From assembly GCF_000423845.1 (NCBI RefSeq), contig NZ_AUIT01000006.1, positions 32,175-96,174 of the forward strand: 64,000 nucleotides of DNA, in the 5' to 3' direction. This document shows positions 10,091 to 19,918 of the stretch, one piece after another. The DNA comes from Thermodesulfobacterium hveragerdense DSM 12571 (GTDB lineage Bacteria > Desulfobacterota > Thermodesulfobacteria > Thermodesulfobacteriales > Thermodesulfobacteriaceae). The notes under the pieces are model-generated. The model saw only the letters and a list, made by a program, of their open reading frames with translations. It was not told the DNA's origin and ran no database searches. The translations under genes and the position numbers were made by a program. Every line of letters begins with the position of its first letter. Within the stretch, counting starts at the first letter, position 1.

Positions 10091-11293
10091 TTATTTTAAG
10101 CAGGAAATAAGGTGGCCAAGTTTTTCTTTTTTGGTTTTAAGGTAGTTGTAGTTTTCTGGTCTGGGGGTTATCTCTATAGGAACCCTTTCTACCACCTTCA
10201 TTCCATACCCTTCAAGTCCTATGATTTTCCTTGGGTTGTTGGTCATGAGTTTTATTTGCTTTACCCCAAGGGCTCTTAAGATCTGAGCTCCAATCCCGTA
10301 GTCTCTAAGGTCCGGTTTGAACCCTAAGGCTAAGTTGGCTTCTACTGTATCTTTTCCTTCGTCTTGAAGTTTATAAGCCTTTAGTTTGTTTAAAAGACCT
10401 ATTCCTCTTCCTTCTTGTCTGAGATAAAGGATAACCCCTTTTCCTTCTTTGGCTATCATTTCCATAGCTTTTTTAAGTTGAGGCCCACAATCGCATCTCA
10501 GTGAGCCAAAAACATCTCCGGTTAGACATTCAGAATGAACCCTTACCAAGATGGGGTTTTCGTCTATTTCTCCCATAACCAAGGCTATGTGGGTGGCGTT
10601 ATCTATAAAGTTGGAGTAGGCTATCAACTTAAAGGTGCCAAAGGCAGTAGGGAGTAAGGTCTCTACCTCTCTTTTAACCAAGGATTCGTTTTGGATACGG
10701 TAGGCGATAAGGTCTTTGATGGTGATTATCTTTAGCCCAAATTCTTCAGCAAATTCTTCTAAGTCAGGAAGTCTTGCCATGGTGCCGTCGTCTTTCATCA
10801 CCTCGCAGATAACCCCAGCTGGTTTAAGACCAGCAAGTCTTGCCAGGTCTACGGCAGCCTCTGTATGCCCAGCCCTAACCAGAACCCCTCCTTTTCTGGC
10901 TATGATAGGAAAAACATGCCCAGGGGTGATAAAGTCCTGAGGGGTACTTTTATCGTCGATAACCAGCTTTATGGTGTAAGCCCGGTCATAGGCAGAAATC
11001 CCTGTGGTGATCCCATGCCTTGCGTCTATAGATACCGTAAAGGCTGTCCCAAAAGGGTCTATCCCTCTTCTTGGTTGTAAAGGAAGTTGAAGCCTTTCTG
11101 CGATTTCCTGGGTGATGGCTAAACAGATAAGACCTCTTCCATATTTAGCCATAAAATTGATGGCCTCAGGGGTTACCTTTTCAGCAGCCAAAATGAGGTC
11201 TCCTTCGTTTTCTCTGTCCTCATCATCTACAACGATGATAAGCTTACCCTGCTTTAAGTCTTCTAACGCTTCTTCCACAGTGCTTATAGGCAT
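10091..11293 (-). CDS. ribBA: Bifunctional 3,4-dihydroxy-2-butanone-4-phosphate synthase / GTP cyclohydrolase II
   Basis: Catalyses the two entry reactions of riboflavin synthesis. The RibB domain (about 1-200) has [12 protein letters not shown] and [16 protein letters not shown]. The RibA domain (about 205-400) has the zinc ligands in [16 protein letters not shown] and the RQEGRGIGL loop. 400 aa is the usual fused length. GGAGG precedes the ATG at a good distance. I see no FMN riboswitch in the 112-base divergent gap to murJ. Confidence 0.97.
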   Translation of the reverse strand: MPISTVEEALEDLKQGKLIIVVDDEDRENEGDLILAAEKVTPEAINFMAKYGRGLICLAITQEIAERLQLPLQPRRGIDPFGTAFTVSIDARHGITTGISAYDRAYTIKLVIDDKSTPQDFITPGHVFPIIARKGGVLVRAGHTEAAVDLARLAGLKPAGVICEVMKDDGTMARLPDLEEFAEEFGLKIITIKDLIAYRIQNESLVKREVETLLPTAFGTFKLIAYSNFIDNATHIALVMGEIDENPILVRVHSECLTGDVFGSLRCDCGPQLKKAMEMIAKEGKGVILYLRQEGRGIGLLNKLKAYKLQDEGKDTVEANLALGFKPDLRDYGIGAQILRALGVKQIKLMTNNPRKIIGLEGYGMKVVERVPIEITPRPENYNYLKTKKEKLGHLISCLK

Positions 11294-11405
11294 CTACTTT
11301 GCCTCCTTATTATTTTAGAGTTTGTTTTAGGTTTTAATTTTGAAAAATCGTTTTAATATAATAAAACTCATTTAAATTTTAGCAACCATAAGCTTACGCA
11401 AAAAA

Positions 11406-12953
11406 ATGAAAAAGATAGAAAGTTTAACCAAGTCTGCAACCTCTGTAACCATAGCGGTCTTTATCAGTCGCATCTTAGGACTGGTAAGGGAACAGGTTCT
11501 TGCCTATTTTTTTGGGGCAGGAAAAAGTATGGATGCCTATGTGGTAGGTTATCGCATCCCAAACCTTCTAAGAGACCTTTTTGCTGAGGGGGCACTTGGG
11601 TCAGCCTTTGTTAAGGTATTCAGCTCTACCTTAGAAAAAGAAGGGCCTGAAAAAAGTTTTAAGATAGCTCAAGTCATTCTTTCTAACCTCCTTTTGATTT
11701 TAGGGGGGATAGTAATCCTTGGGATGTTTAGTGCTGACTTGATAGTAGGTATGATTGCCCCTGAATTTACTAAAGATCCGGCTAAGTTTGACCTAACGGT
11801 AAAACTTACTCAGGTTATGATGCCCTTTCTTCTTTTTATAAGCCTTTCCTCGGTTTTGGCAGGGATGCTTAATTCCTTAGGGGTCTTTTTTTTACCGGCC
11901 TTTTCATCAAGTATTTTTAACATAACCTCAGTCTTAGTAGGGGTTTTAGGCTATTTTTTGTGTATAAGACTTAATCTAAATCCTATCTATGCCATGGCAG
12001 TAGGGGTCACCTTGGGAGGGTTTTTACAGTTCTATTTTCAATATCCTGAGGTGAGAAAAAGAGGTTTTTCTTTCAGGTTTTCTCCTGATTTGAAGGACCC
12101 TTATTTTAAAGAAGTTTGCAGGTTGATCTTACCGGTAATACTTGGGCTTTCAGCCGTCCAGATAAACATCTTTATCAACACCTTTTTCGCCACCTCTTGC
12201 GGAGAGGGGGCTGTTTCCTGGTATAGTTATGCCTTCAGGATTATGTATGTGCCCTTAGGGCTTTTTGGGGTAGGGCTCTCACAGGCTCTACTTCCTGAGC
12301 TTTCAAGGGCTGTTGCCAGGAAAGATTTTGCCTCTGCCAAAGACACATTTTCTCGTGCGCTGGTGGTTTCTCTAAGCCTTTCTTTACCTTCAGCTGTTGG
12401 GCTTTACTTTTTGGCTCAGCCGGTGGTAGAAGTGCTTTTTGAAAGAGGAAGGTTCAGCAGTTTAGATACGATAAACACCGCAGAGATTTTAAAGATTTTA
12501 GCCCTGTCTTTGCCTTTCTACGGGCTTTCAAAAACTGCAGTCCCACTTTTTTATTCGTTGGGTAAAACGATCATTCCTTCCTTAGGAAGTATCCTTTCAG
12601 TATTTGCAAATTTAACCGTAATAATTCTTACCATCAAAGCCTTAGGGATAAAAGGGGTAGCCTTAGGAACCTCTCTTTCTTTGGTTTTTCAGTGCATGTT
12701 TTTGCTTTTGTTTAGCTCTTTGCTTTTCAAACAATTTCCTTTAAAATTCTTACTAAGAAGTTTTTTTACCCTCGGGATAGCAGTTTTAGCCTTAAGTGGG
12801 ATTTTAATTTTCTTACCACACTTAGGGCTTAACAGCTGGTTTTACCTTATGACAGCCATACCCTCAGGGGCCATCGTATTTTTAGGGGTTTGTAAGATTT
12901 TAGGGCCTCAAGAGACCTATCTTTTTTGGGTTAAGCTACTTAAAAGACGATAA
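11406..12953 (+). CDS. murJ: Lipid II flippase MurJ (MviN family)
   Basis: 515-aa inner-membrane protein with about 14 hydrophobic helices that moves lipid II to the periplasmic face for peptidoglycan synthesis. The family start SATSVTIAVFISRILGLVRE (about 10-29), the IPNLLRDLFAEGALGSAFV block and the SQALLPELSR block are all recognisable. A perfect TATAAT hexamer stands at 11357-11362, but no good -35 is spaced correctly upstream. The ATG lacks a clear ribosome-binding site. Confidence 0.95.
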   Translation: MKKIESLTKSATSVTIAVFISRILGLVREQVLAYFFGAGKSMDAYVVGYRIPNLLRDLFAEGALGSAFVKVFSSTLEKEGPEKSFKIAQVILSNLLLILGGIVILGMFSADLIVGMIAPEFTKDPAKFDLTVKLTQVMMPFLLFISLSSVLAGMLNSLGVFFLPAFSSSIFNITSVLVGVLGYFLCIRLNLNPIYAMAVGVTLGGFLQFYFQYPEVRKRGFSFRFSPDLKDPYFKEVCRLILPVILGLSAVQINIFINTFFATSCGEGAVSWYSYAFRIMYVPLGLFGVGLSQALLPELSRAVARKDFASAKDTFSRALVVSLSLSLPSAVGLYFLAQPVVEVLFERGRFSSLDTINTAEILKILALSLPFYGLSKTAVPLFYSLGKTIIPSLGSILSVFANLTVIILTIKALGIKGVALGTSLSLVFQCMFLLLFSSLLFKQFPLKFLLRSFFTLGIAVLALSGILIFLPHLGLNSWFYLMTAIPSGAIVFLGVCKILGPQETYLFWVKLLKRR

Positions 12954-12975
12954 ATAAAAAAATTGGGAGGGCAAA

Positions 12976-14334
12976 ATGAAAGTAAGTCCCTATATCTTTA
13001 GAGAATACGACATTCGTGGAAAGGTGGGGAAAGATTTTACCGAGGAGATAGTAAGAGAAATAGGAAGGGCCTATGGGACGATGGTGAGACGCAGTGGAGG
13101 AAAAAGGGTGGTTAGTGGAAGAGATGGAAGGCTTTCTTCTGAAGCTCTTCAAAGGTGTTTGATCGAAGGGATTTTATCTACCGGGGTAGAGGTTTTAAAC
13201 ATCGGACTTACCCCTACCCCGGTGATGTATTTTTCCCTCTTTCGTTTGCCAGAAGTTGATGGAGGTATACAGGTTACCGGTTCTCACAACCCACCAGAGT
13301 TTAACGGACTAAAGATCTGCTTAGGTAAAGACACCCTTTTTGGTAAACAAATCCAGACCTTAAGAGAACTGATAGAAAAGGAAGACTATGAAAGAGGTGC
13401 AGGAAAGGTGGAAACGATAGAGGTGCTTTCTGATTACATAGAATATGTTAGTTCAAACGTTGAACTTAAGAGACCGGTAAAGGTTTGTCTTGACCCTGGG
13501 AACGGGGTTTGTGCTCTGACCGCACCAGAGATTTTCAAACGTTTAAACTGCGAGGTTGAGTGTCTTTTTTGTGAGATAGACGGAAACTTTCCATACCATT
13601 TTCCAGACCCAGTCGTTCCAGAAAACCTGAAATGGCTAAAAGAAAAGGTAGTTTCTGAAGGGTATGAAGCTGGTTTTGGGTATGACGGAGACGGAGATAG
13701 GCTTGGGGTGATAGACGAAAAAGGTAACATCATCTGGGGAGACAGGCTTCTTTATGTGTTTGCCAAGTTTTTACTTGAAAAACATCCTGGAGCTAAGGTT
13801 ATCGCTGAGGTTAAGTGCTCAAGGACTTTGTTTGAAAGGGTAAAAAAGTTGGGAGGACATCCTATTATGTGGAAAACAGGACATTCTTTGATAAAAAACA
13901 AGATGAAAGAGGAAGGGGCTCTTCTTGCAGGAGAGATGAGCGGACACATGTTTTTTGCAGACAAATGGTTTGGTTTTGACGATGGAGTTTATGCCTCTCT
14001 CAGGCTGGCTGAGATCCTTTCTCAGGCAGAACAACCTCTTTCTGAAATAATTAAAGAACTACCGGTTATGTATGCTACCCCAGAGATAAGGGTTGAATGC
14101 CCAGATGAGGTCAAGTTTAAGGTGGTGGAAAGGTTGGTGGCTAAGTTCAAACAAGAAGGACTCAACGTAGTAGACATAGATGGGGCAAGGGTTGAATTTC
14201 CTGAAGGATGGGCCTTGGTTAGAGCCTCCAACACCCAGCCGGTGTTAGTCCTAAGGTTTGAAGCTGAAACAGAAGGGTTTCTTGAAACTTTAAAACAGAA
14301 AGTTTATCAATCCTTAGACGAAGTTTTAAAATAA
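12976..14334 (+). CDS. Phosphomannomutase / phosphoglucomutase
   Basis: Alpha-D-phosphohexomutase family, 452 aa, interconverting hexose 1- and 6-phosphates for surface-polysaccharide precursors. FREYDIRG is near the start. The catalytic phosphoserine sits in TGSHNPPEFNG (about 101-111), the Mg-binding loop is DGDGDRLG (near 237), the sugar loop GEMSGHMFF (near 320), and the C-terminal phosphate loop VRASNTQPV (near 415). The AlgC-type motif set suggests use of both mannose and glucose phosphates, but specificity cannot be fixed from sequence alone. GGGAGGGC precedes the ATG. Confidence 0.93.
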   Translation: MKVSPYIFREYDIRGKVGKDFTEEIVREIGRAYGTMVRRSGGKRVVSGRDGRLSSEALQRCLIEGILSTGVEVLNIGLTPTPVMYFSLFRLPEVDGGIQVTGSHNPPEFNGLKICLGKDTLFGKQIQTLRELIEKEDYERGAGKVETIEVLSDYIEYVSSNVELKRPVKVCLDPGNGVCALTAPEIFKRLNCEVECLFCEIDGNFPYHFPDPVVPENLKWLKEKVVSEGYEAGFGYDGDGDRLGVIDEKGNIIWGDRLLYVFAKFLLEKHPGAKVIAEVKCSRTLFERVKKLGGHPIMWKTGHSLIKNKMKEEGALLAGEMSGHMFFADKWFGFDDGVYASLRLAEILSQAEQPLSEIIKELPVMYATPEIRVECPDEVKFKVVERLVAKFKQEGLNVVDIDGARVEFPEGWALVRASNTQPVLVLRFEAETEGFLETLKQKVYQSLDEVLK

Positions 14335-14357
14335 ATAAATCCTTAAAAGGGAGTTTA

Positions 14358-14831
14358 ATGGAATCCTTTGAACATTTACTTCAGGTTCTTCCTATTCCTT
14401 ACAAAACCAAAAAGGCTATACAAGCCTTGAAACTGGCTAAGTCGTTGTGGCCTAAGGTTTTAGACAGAGAATTAGCTTTATACTCAAATCCTATAAGGTA
14501 TGAAGAAGGTACCCTGATAGTAGAAACCTCAGACTATTACCATCTCCAACAGCTTCAACTAAAAGGTAGAGAAATTATCGAAGCCCTTGAAAAAGAAGTG
14601 CCTGAAAAAGAAAAACCTCTCTTTGTTGATCTTAAGGTGGTGATAAATCCTTTGATCTTCGAAAGATTAGCTAAAAATAAAAGGTTGGTAAACTCAGAAG
14701 AAGGGTTTTTAAGGGTAAATCCCGAAGACATTAAAGAACTTGAAAAAACCTTACAAAACCTAAAAGACCCTGAACTTGCCAAGTTGTTTAAAGGATTATT
14801 AAAGACTTACTTCAAGGCTAAAAAGACTTAA
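14358..14831 (+). CDS. DUF721 / DciA-like protein
   Basis: 157 aa. The first 105 residues fit the DUF721 pattern: an initial helix, LWPKVL, a YEEGTLIVETSDYYHLQQL strand-helix element, and a closing Val-Asp-Leu-Lys strand. DUF721 includes DciA, the helicase operator found in bacteria that lack DnaC/DnaI. The C-terminal 50 residues are charged helices. The match is by pattern only, so a role at the replication origin is inference. It is 23 bases after the mutase gene and probably co-transcribed. Confidence 0.65.
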   Translation: MESFEHLLQVLPIPYKTKKAIQALKLAKSLWPKVLDRELALYSNPIRYEEGTLIVETSDYYHLQQLQLKGREIIEALEKEVPEKEKPLFVDLKVVINPLIFERLAKNKRLVNSEEGFLRVNPEDIKELEKTLQNLKDPELAKLFKGLLKTYFKAKKT

Positions 14832-14883
14832 AAAGTTTAACAAAATCAAACTTTCCAAAAAAAACTTGTAGATTTGATAAAAA

Positions 14884-14905
14884 CCCCTGGGGTAATCCCC
14901 AGGGG
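14884..14905 (-). terminator. Intrinsic terminator of the Ala/Lys-rich peptide gene
   Basis: Perfect 9-base stem CCCCTGGGG / CCCCAGGGG with a TAAT loop. Read on the minus strand it is followed by TTTTTATC, a usable U-tract. It lies 18 bases past the stop of the minus-strand small gene. It could also help end plus-strand transcripts from the DciA-like gene, but there is no U-tract in that direction. Confidence 0.85.
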
Positions 14906-14922
14906 AAAATGTCTAAGAAAGC

Positions 14923-15123
14923 TTACTTCTTTTCAGGAGCGGCTGCAGGAGCAGCTTCTTTCTTAGCGGCTTTTTTGGCTTTCTTAGCTTTCTTGGCTTT
15001 CTTTTCTACCTTCTTTTCAGCAGCAGGAGCAGCTTTGTCAGCTGCAGGGGCAGCCTGTTCAGCTGCAAAAACAGGAGATACTAAAAGAGCTAAAGCAGCA
15101 ACTAAACCTAATACCTTTTTCAT
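14923..15123 (-). CDS. Small secreted Ala/Lys/Pro-rich peptide
   Basis: 66 aa. Residues 1-20 are a textbook signal peptide (Lys-Lys, Ala/Leu/Val-rich core, cleavage after Val-Phe-Ala). The mature peptide of about 46 aa is almost only Ala, Lys, Pro and Glu and contains repeated Lys-Lys-Ala units, so it is strongly basic and probably unstructured. The gene has an unusually strong ribosome-binding site (AAGGAGGGAGGT) and its own terminator, which suggests high expression. Low-complexity exported peptides of this type occur in many proteobacteria, and I know of no established function. The plus-strand frame over it is its Ala-rich shadow. Confidence 0.75.
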   Translation of the reverse strand: MKKVLGLVAALALLVSPVFAAEQAAPAADKAAPAAEKKVEKKAKKAKKAKKAAKKEAAPAAAPEKK

Positions 15124-15253
15124 AACCTACCTCCCTCCTTAGAGTTTTTTGTTTTGTATATATCAGCAAAAAAGATGCCCAAATTTTTGAGGTTTGAAAT
15201 TGAGGTTTTAAAAGGGGTTTTACTAAGGAAGTGGTTTTAAGAAAAAGGTATTT

Positions 15254-15294
15254 TGCAAAAATTGCACAGAGGGTTTTATGCAAAAATTACACAG
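15254..15294. repeat. Two direct copies of a 16-base motif
   Basis: TGCAAAAATTGCACAG at 15254-15269 and TGCAAAAATTACACAG at 15279-15294 differ at one base and start 25 bases apart. The first copy is itself a dyad (TGCAA-AAA-TTGCA). They lie between the nitronate monooxygenase stop and the small peptide gene, about 130-170 bases upstream of the latter's start. A protein-binding site is possible; nothing identifies the protein. Confidence 0.5.
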
Positions 15295-15300
15295 GATTGA

Positions 15301-16413
15301 TTATTGCAAGGTTGGGTCTTCTTTTTGTCCAGTAAGGATGGCTATAAGGTCTTTTACACGGATGATTCCTTGTTTTTTAAGCAGATGTCCGTTTGCTCCG
15401 CTTATAAAGATGCCTTCTTCGTAGTTTCCCATCCAGGCAGCACTCAGTTTTTCAGCTATGCAAAAACCTACCTGAGAGGCCTTTTCTCCTTTTTTGCAAG
15501 GGGTTAAGCAGTTAGAAACACAACCTTTAAAGTCTCTGTATCCTGCAAGGAATTTTTCTATAAAGGGGGTTTTGACTACCCTTAGAGGATATCCTACAGG
15601 AGAGTTGATCAGGATTATGTCTTCTGGGTTGAGTTTAAGGAGTATTTCTTTATAAATCTGAGGGGCGTCGCACTCATAGGTACAGATAAACCGGGTAGCA
15701 ATCTGCACCCCTGAAGCCCCCATCTCTAAATACTTCTTGATATCTTGATAGCTCCAAACCCCACCGGCTACGATAACCTTAAGGTCCCCCAAGTTTTTGG
15801 CTTCTTCAAGCACCTCTGGTAACAAACTTTCTAATTGATATTCCTTTTTAAAGCAATCTTCTTTATGAAACCCTTGATGTCCTCCTGAAAGAGGCCCTTC
15901 TAACACTACGGCATCTGGTAGTCGTTGGTAGCGTTTTTCCCAGGTTTGACAGATAAGCTTTAAAGCTCTGGCAGAAGAGACGATAGGTATCAGGGCTATA
16001 TCAAAACCTTTTACGTATTCTGGTAGTTTCAGAGGTAGCCCTGCTCCTGAGATGATAGCATCAGCCCCTGCCTCAGCAGCGTCTCTTACCACCCTTTGGT
16101 AATCTGTGATCGCACAGAGGACGTTTACCCCTATAGCACCTCTACCTTGAGAAAGCTCTTTAGCCTTTTGAATAATCCTTTTTAAGGCCTCTTTATTGTG
16201 GGTGTTTTCAGGACCTATGGGTCTACCAAGTTTGTCTTTTTTAACCAACTCAGGAAAGCGATAACCTGTGCCTACGGCTGAAACAACCCCCATCGCTCCT
16301 TCTTTAGCCACAGCCCCTGCTAAATTTTCCCAGGAGATACCTACCCCCATTCCTCCCTGAATGATAGGCACATCTAAGGTGATTTTTCTTATAGTAAGTT
16401 TGGGCAAAGCCAT
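15301..16413 (-). CDS. Nitronate monooxygenase / 2-nitropropane dioxygenase family FMN enzyme
   Basis: 370-aa TIM-barrel flavoprotein. The N-terminal IIQGGMGVGISWENLAGAVA is the family start, GAGLPLKLPEYV is near 120, EGPLSGGHQGF carries the catalytic-region His, and VIAGGVWSYQDIKKYLEMGA is the phosphate-binding end of the barrel. The family includes nitronate monooxygenase and the enoyl-ACP reductase FabK. This longer form with a Cys-rich segment near 300-315 is common in anaerobes, and its real substrate is not known. It follows nadA by 17 bases on the same strand. Confidence 0.85.
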   Translation of the reverse strand: MALPKLTIRKITLDVPIIQGGMGVGISWENLAGAVAKEGAMGVVSAVGTGYRFPELVKKDKLGRPIGPENTHNKEALKRIIQKAKELSQGRGAIGVNVLCAITDYQRVVRDAAEAGADAIISGAGLPLKLPEYVKGFDIALIPIVSSARALKLICQTWEKRYQRLPDAVVLEGPLSGGHQGFHKEDCFKKEYQLESLLPEVLEEAKNLGDLKVIVAGGVWSYQDIKKYLEMGASGVQIATRFICTYECDAPQIYKEILLKLNPEDIILINSPVGYPLRVVKTPFIEKFLAGYRDFKGCVSNCLTPCKKGEKASQVGFCIAEKLSAAWMGNYEEGIFISGANGHLLKKQGIIRVKDLIAILTGQKEDPTLQ

Positions 16414-16430
16414 ACCAATTTTTCTCCTTT

Positions 16431-17345
16431 TTAGACTATTTCTAACATCCTTTTTACCGCATTATAAGCCTTGATCCTTATTTCTTCTTCTACCACCACC
16501 TCAAACTCCAGGTTTTCTAAAGAAGCCAAAAGGTTTTCTAAGGTGATTTTTTTCATCGAAGGGCAAAACATCTTTTCTGGGGCAGGATGATAAAATTTTT
16601 TGTCAGGGTTTTGTTGAGATAGAGGATAGAGTAGGCCTACTTCAGTTCCTATGATAAACTCCTTATTTGGGAGTTCTTTAGCTAATCTCAGCATTCCGCT
16701 GGTTGAGGCTACCCTGTCTGCCAAGTCTATAACCTCAGGTCTACACTCAGGATGGGCTATAAAAAGGGCCTGAGGATGACCTTTTTTAGCCTCTAACACC
16801 TCTTCAGGGGTAAGAAGATGATGAAAAGGGCAAAAACCTTCAAAGTAAATGATCTTTTTGTCAGGATAAAACCTCTGGGTATAACGGGCAAGGTTCATGT
16901 CTGGAAGCATGATAATCTGTTTTTCTTTAAACGTTCCTACTACTTTTACTGCATTAGCAGAGGTACAGCATATATCACTTAAAGCCTTCACCTCTGCGGT
17001 TGAGTTAACATAGGTGACAACCGGTGCATCTGGATAGGCCTCTTTTAGGCGTAAGACATCCTCTGGGGTTATCATGTCAGCCATATCACAACAGGCACTT
17101 CCTACAGGTAGAAGGACCTTCTTTTTGGGTGATACGATTTTAGCGGTTTCTGCCATAAAATAAACACCGCAAAAAACGATAACCTCAGCGTCGGTTTTAC
17201 TGGCTTTAAGACTTAACTCTAAGGAATCTCCTCTTAAGTCTGCAATGTCCTGTATCTCAGGAGGTTGATAGTTGTGAGCCAAAATGATAGCCTTTCTCTT
17301 TTCTTTTAGCTCAAGGATCCTCTCTATAAGCCTTTGTTTTTCCAT
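16431..17345 (-). CDS. nadA: Quinolinate synthase
   Basis: Makes quinolinate from iminoaspartate and dihydroxyacetone phosphate, the second step of NAD synthesis. 304 aa, the compact form. The three [4Fe-4S] cysteines appear in VFCGVYFMAET (about 80), DICCTSANA (about 127; one of the two Cys) and KMFCPSMKK (about 265). AHNYQPPEIQDIAD is the N-terminal substrate loop. ATG 17345 is chosen; a TTG directly before it is an alternative. GGGAGG lies a few bases upstream. No nadB or nadC is seen in the window. Confidence 0.96.
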   Translation of the reverse strand: MEKQRLIERILELKEKRKAIILAHNYQPPEIQDIADLRGDSLELSLKASKTDAEVIVFCGVYFMAETAKIVSPKKKVLLPVGSACCDMADMITPEDVLRLKEAYPDAPVVTYVNSTAEVKALSDICCTSANAVKVVGTFKEKQIIMLPDMNLARYTQRFYPDKKIIYFEGFCPFHHLLTPEEVLEAKKGHPQALFIAHPECRPEVIDLADRVASTSGMLRLAKELPNKEFIIGTEVGLLYPLSQQNPDKKFYHPAPEKMFCPSMKKITLENLLASLENLEFEVVVEEEIRIKAYNAVKRMLEIV

Positions 17346-17395
17346 CAAGCCTCCCTAAAAACTGAAATTTATCATTTTAGTAAAAATATACGATT

Positions 17396-18241
17396 TTAGT
17401 TTATTTTTTCAAGCAAGTTTTTAAGGTTTTTGTAGCAAGAAAGAGGAACAGAGAGGTTGTTAAGCCCTTTACCAAGCTTTATGTCAGGTTTGTTAGCGCC
17501 ATGAAAATCACTTCCTCCGGTAACGATGAGGTCAAGTTTTTGGGCTGTTTCCAGCAAAAACCGGGTAAAATCCTGGTTATGTTCGGTATAGTAGGCTTCA
17601 ACTCCCATTAAACCTATATCTTTTAGTAAAGATAAGTATTTATAGAGGTCGGCATAAGAGAGTTTTAAGGTAAAAGGATGGGCTAAAACAGGTACACCTT
17701 TGGCCTGTTTGATTTGGTTGATTGCTTCTTCGGGAGAAAGTAAAGCCTTGGGTACATAAGCTAAGGCCCCCTTTTTTAGATATTTTTGAAAGGCCTCTTC
17801 AAAGGTTTTTACCACCCCTTTTTTAACCAGAAGGTTGGCAATATGAGGTCTTCCTATCTCTCCTTGGGCGATTTCTTCTAATTCCTCTAAGGTAATCTCT
17901 ATTCCTGCTTGTTGAAGTTTCTCTATCATTTTTTGGTTACGGGTATCCCTGGCTTTTTGTAAAACCTCTAAAGTAGATTGTATTTCAGGGATGTCAGGTT
18001 TTAAAAAATAACCTAACAGATGAAAATGCCCTGGGCCTTCAAACTTAACGCTTATCTCTACGCCACAGAGAAAGGGAAGATCCACTTCTTTAGCAGTAAG
18101 ATAGGCCTCTTTGAGCCCTTGGGTGGTGTCATGGTCTGTAAGGGCTAAGGCTTGTAATCCCTCTTTCTTGGCTAAAATTATCAACTCTTTAGGGGTAAAC
18201 GTTCCGTCAGAGGCGGTAGAATGGGTGTGAAGGTCAACCAA
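17396..18241 (-). CDS. PHP-domain phosphoesterase (RNase AM / YciV type)
   Basis: 281 aa. The PHP metal motifs are DLHTHSTASDGT (residues 3-14), LTDHDTT (about 35-41), an Ala-His-Pro-Phe block (about 191-194) and GGSDFHG (about 243-249). The order and length match the TrpH/YciV group, which removes the 3' phosphate from 3',5'-nucleoside bisphosphates and trims RNA 5' ends. The specific activity is family-based, not proved by the sequence. It lies 3 bases after pyrG. Confidence 0.85.
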   Translation of the reverse strand: MVDLHTHSTASDGTFTPKELIILAKKEGLQALALTDHDTTQGLKEAYLTAKEVDLPFLCGVEISVKFEGPGHFHLLGYFLKPDIPEIQSTLEVLQKARDTRNQKMIEKLQQAGIEITLEELEEIAQGEIGRPHIANLLVKKGVVKTFEEAFQKYLKKGALAYVPKALLSPEEAINQIKQAKGVPVLAHPFTLKLSYADLYKYLSLLKDIGLMGVEAYYTEHNQDFTRFLLETAQKLDLIVTGGSDFHGANKPDIKLGKGLNNLSVPLSCYKNLKNLLEKIN

Positions 18242-18244
18242 AAT

Positions 18245-19915
18245 TTAGCCTCCTTTTTTCTTGTTTTGATAAGAGGCTTTGATAAAAGCCTTAAAAAGAG
18301 GATGGGGGTCAATAGGTTTAGATTTAAACTCAGGATGAAACTGCACCCCTACAAACCAGGGATGGTCTGAGATTTCTACTATCTCTACCAACTCTTCGTC
18401 AGGAGAAGTCCCTGTTATCTTAAGCCCGGCTTTTTCTAATTCCTCTCGATAACGATTGTTAAACTCATACCTATGTCTGTGTCTTTCAAAAATCTCATCT
18501 TGTTGATAAGCCTCCCAGGCTTTCGAGCCTTTTAAGAGTCTGCAAGGATAAGCCCCAAGGCGCATCGTCCCACCAAAATCACAACCTTCTTCTCTTATTT
18601 CTATCTGGCCTATGCGGTAGTTATACCATTCTTTCATAAGATAAATTACTGGGTAAGGTGTTTGAGGGTCAAACTCTGTAGAGTTTGCTCCTTTCCATCC
18701 AAGGACATTCCTTGCAAAATCTATCACCGAAAGCTGCATCCCTAAACAGATCCCAAAAAAGGGAATTCCCTCTTCTCTGGCATACTTGATGGCTAAAAGT
18801 TTACCTTCAACCCCCCTTACTCCAAACCCTCCTGGGACAAGAATCCCATCGGCATCTTTAAGGATAGAGGCTATGTTTCCCTCGGTAAGTTCATCTGAGT
18901 TTACAAACTTTAGGTTCACTCTTAGCTTGTTAGCGATGCCTCCATGCACTAAAGCCTCGTTAAGGGACTTATAAGAATCTTTCAAGTTTACGTATTTTCC
19001 TACGATGGCTATGGTTACTTCGTCTTCAGGGTTTTTATAGATTTTTACTATCTCTTCCCAAAGGAAAAGGTCAGGCTCTCTGGTCCACATGTTAAGGTAT
19101 TCTATGATTTTCTTATCTAAGCCCTCTTGATGAAACACCAGCGGTATCTCGTAGATACAATCTACATCTTTGGCAGTGATCACAGCATCGTCTTCTACGT
19201 TACAGAAAAGGGCTATCTTTTTCTTGATGTCTGTGGGTAAAAATCTGTCTGTCCTGCATAGAAGGATGTCAGGTTGAATTCCGATGGCTCTTAGTTCTTT
19301 GACGCTGTGCTGGGTAGGTTTGGTTTTTAACTCTCCTGCGGTTTTGATGTAAGGAACATAGGTGAGATGAATAAAAAGGGCGTTATCTTTACCAAGCTCA
19401 TAGCCTAACTGTCTTATAGCCTCAAGAAAAGGAAGGCTTTCGATGTCTCCTACTGTTCCTCCTATTTCTACGATAGCCACGTCTACGTTGTCTTCTGCTA
19501 AACTTAAAATAGCCTGTTTGATTTCGTCGGTAACATGGGGTATGATCTGGACGGTGCCACCCAAGTATTCCCCTTTTCTTTCTTTGGTGATAACTGAATA
19601 GTAGATTTTACCTGAGGTGTAGTTGTTTTTACTTCCCATCTGAGCTTGAGTAAATCGTTCGTAGTGGCCTAAGTCAAGGTCTGTTTCAGCTCCGTCTTCA
19701 GTAACATAAACCTCTCCGTGTTGAAAGGGGTTCATCGTGCCAGGGTCTACGTTGATATAAGGGTCAAGTTTTTGGAAGGTAACCCTTAATCCTCGAGCTT
19801 CAAGTAAAGCCCCTATAGCAGCCGCAGCAAGCCCTTTTCCTAAAGAGGAAAGCACTCCTCCTGTGATAAAAATAAACTTGGTATGGACTTTTATCCTGTT
19901 TCTGGGTTTTCTCAT
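18245..19915 (-). CDS. pyrG: CTP synthase
   Basis: Amidates UTP to CTP using glutamine. The synthetase domain (about 12-280) opens with [16 protein letters not shown] and has [14 protein letters not shown]. The glutamine amidotransferase domain has the nucleophile Cys in GICLGMQ (near 393) and the catalytic His-Pro-Glu in FHPEF (near 527). 556 aa; about 12 residues before the usual family start are extra, and a start at a later codon cannot be excluded, although AAAGGAG stands upstream of this ATG. It is 3 bases after the M24 peptidase gene's upstream neighbour stretch and appears part of the minus-strand unit. Confidence 0.97.
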   Translation of the reverse strand: MRKPRNRIKVHTKFIFITGGVLSSLGKGLAAAAIGALLEARGLRVTFQKLDPYINVDPGTMNPFQHGEVYVTEDGAETDLDLGHYERFTQAQMGSKNNYTSGKIYYSVITKERKGEYLGGTVQIIPHVTDEIKQAILSLAEDNVDVAIVEIGGTVGDIESLPFLEAIRQLGYELGKDNALFIHLTYVPYIKTAGELKTKPTQHSVKELRAIGIQPDILLCRTDRFLPTDIKKKIALFCNVEDDAVITAKDVDCIYEIPLVFHQEGLDKKIIEYLNMWTREPDLFLWEEIVKIYKNPEDEVTIAIVGKYVNLKDSYKSLNEALVHGGIANKLRVNLKFVNSDELTEGNIASILKDADGILVPGGFGVRGVEGKLLAIKYAREEGIPFFGICLGMQLSVIDFARNVLGWKGANSTEFDPQTPYPVIYLMKEWYNYRIGQIEIREEGCDFGGTMRLGAYPCRLLKGSKAWEAYQQDEIFERHRHRYEFNNRYREELEKAGLKITGTSPDEELVEIVEISDHPWFVGVQFHPEFKSKPIDPHPLFKAFIKASYQNKKKGG

Positions 19916-19918
19916 ACC

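Noticed and set aside
14909..15142. Ala-rich plus-strand frame over the small peptide gene
   Set aside because: It is the antisense of an Ala/Lys repeat; the minus-strand gene has signal peptide, strong ribosome-binding site and terminator.
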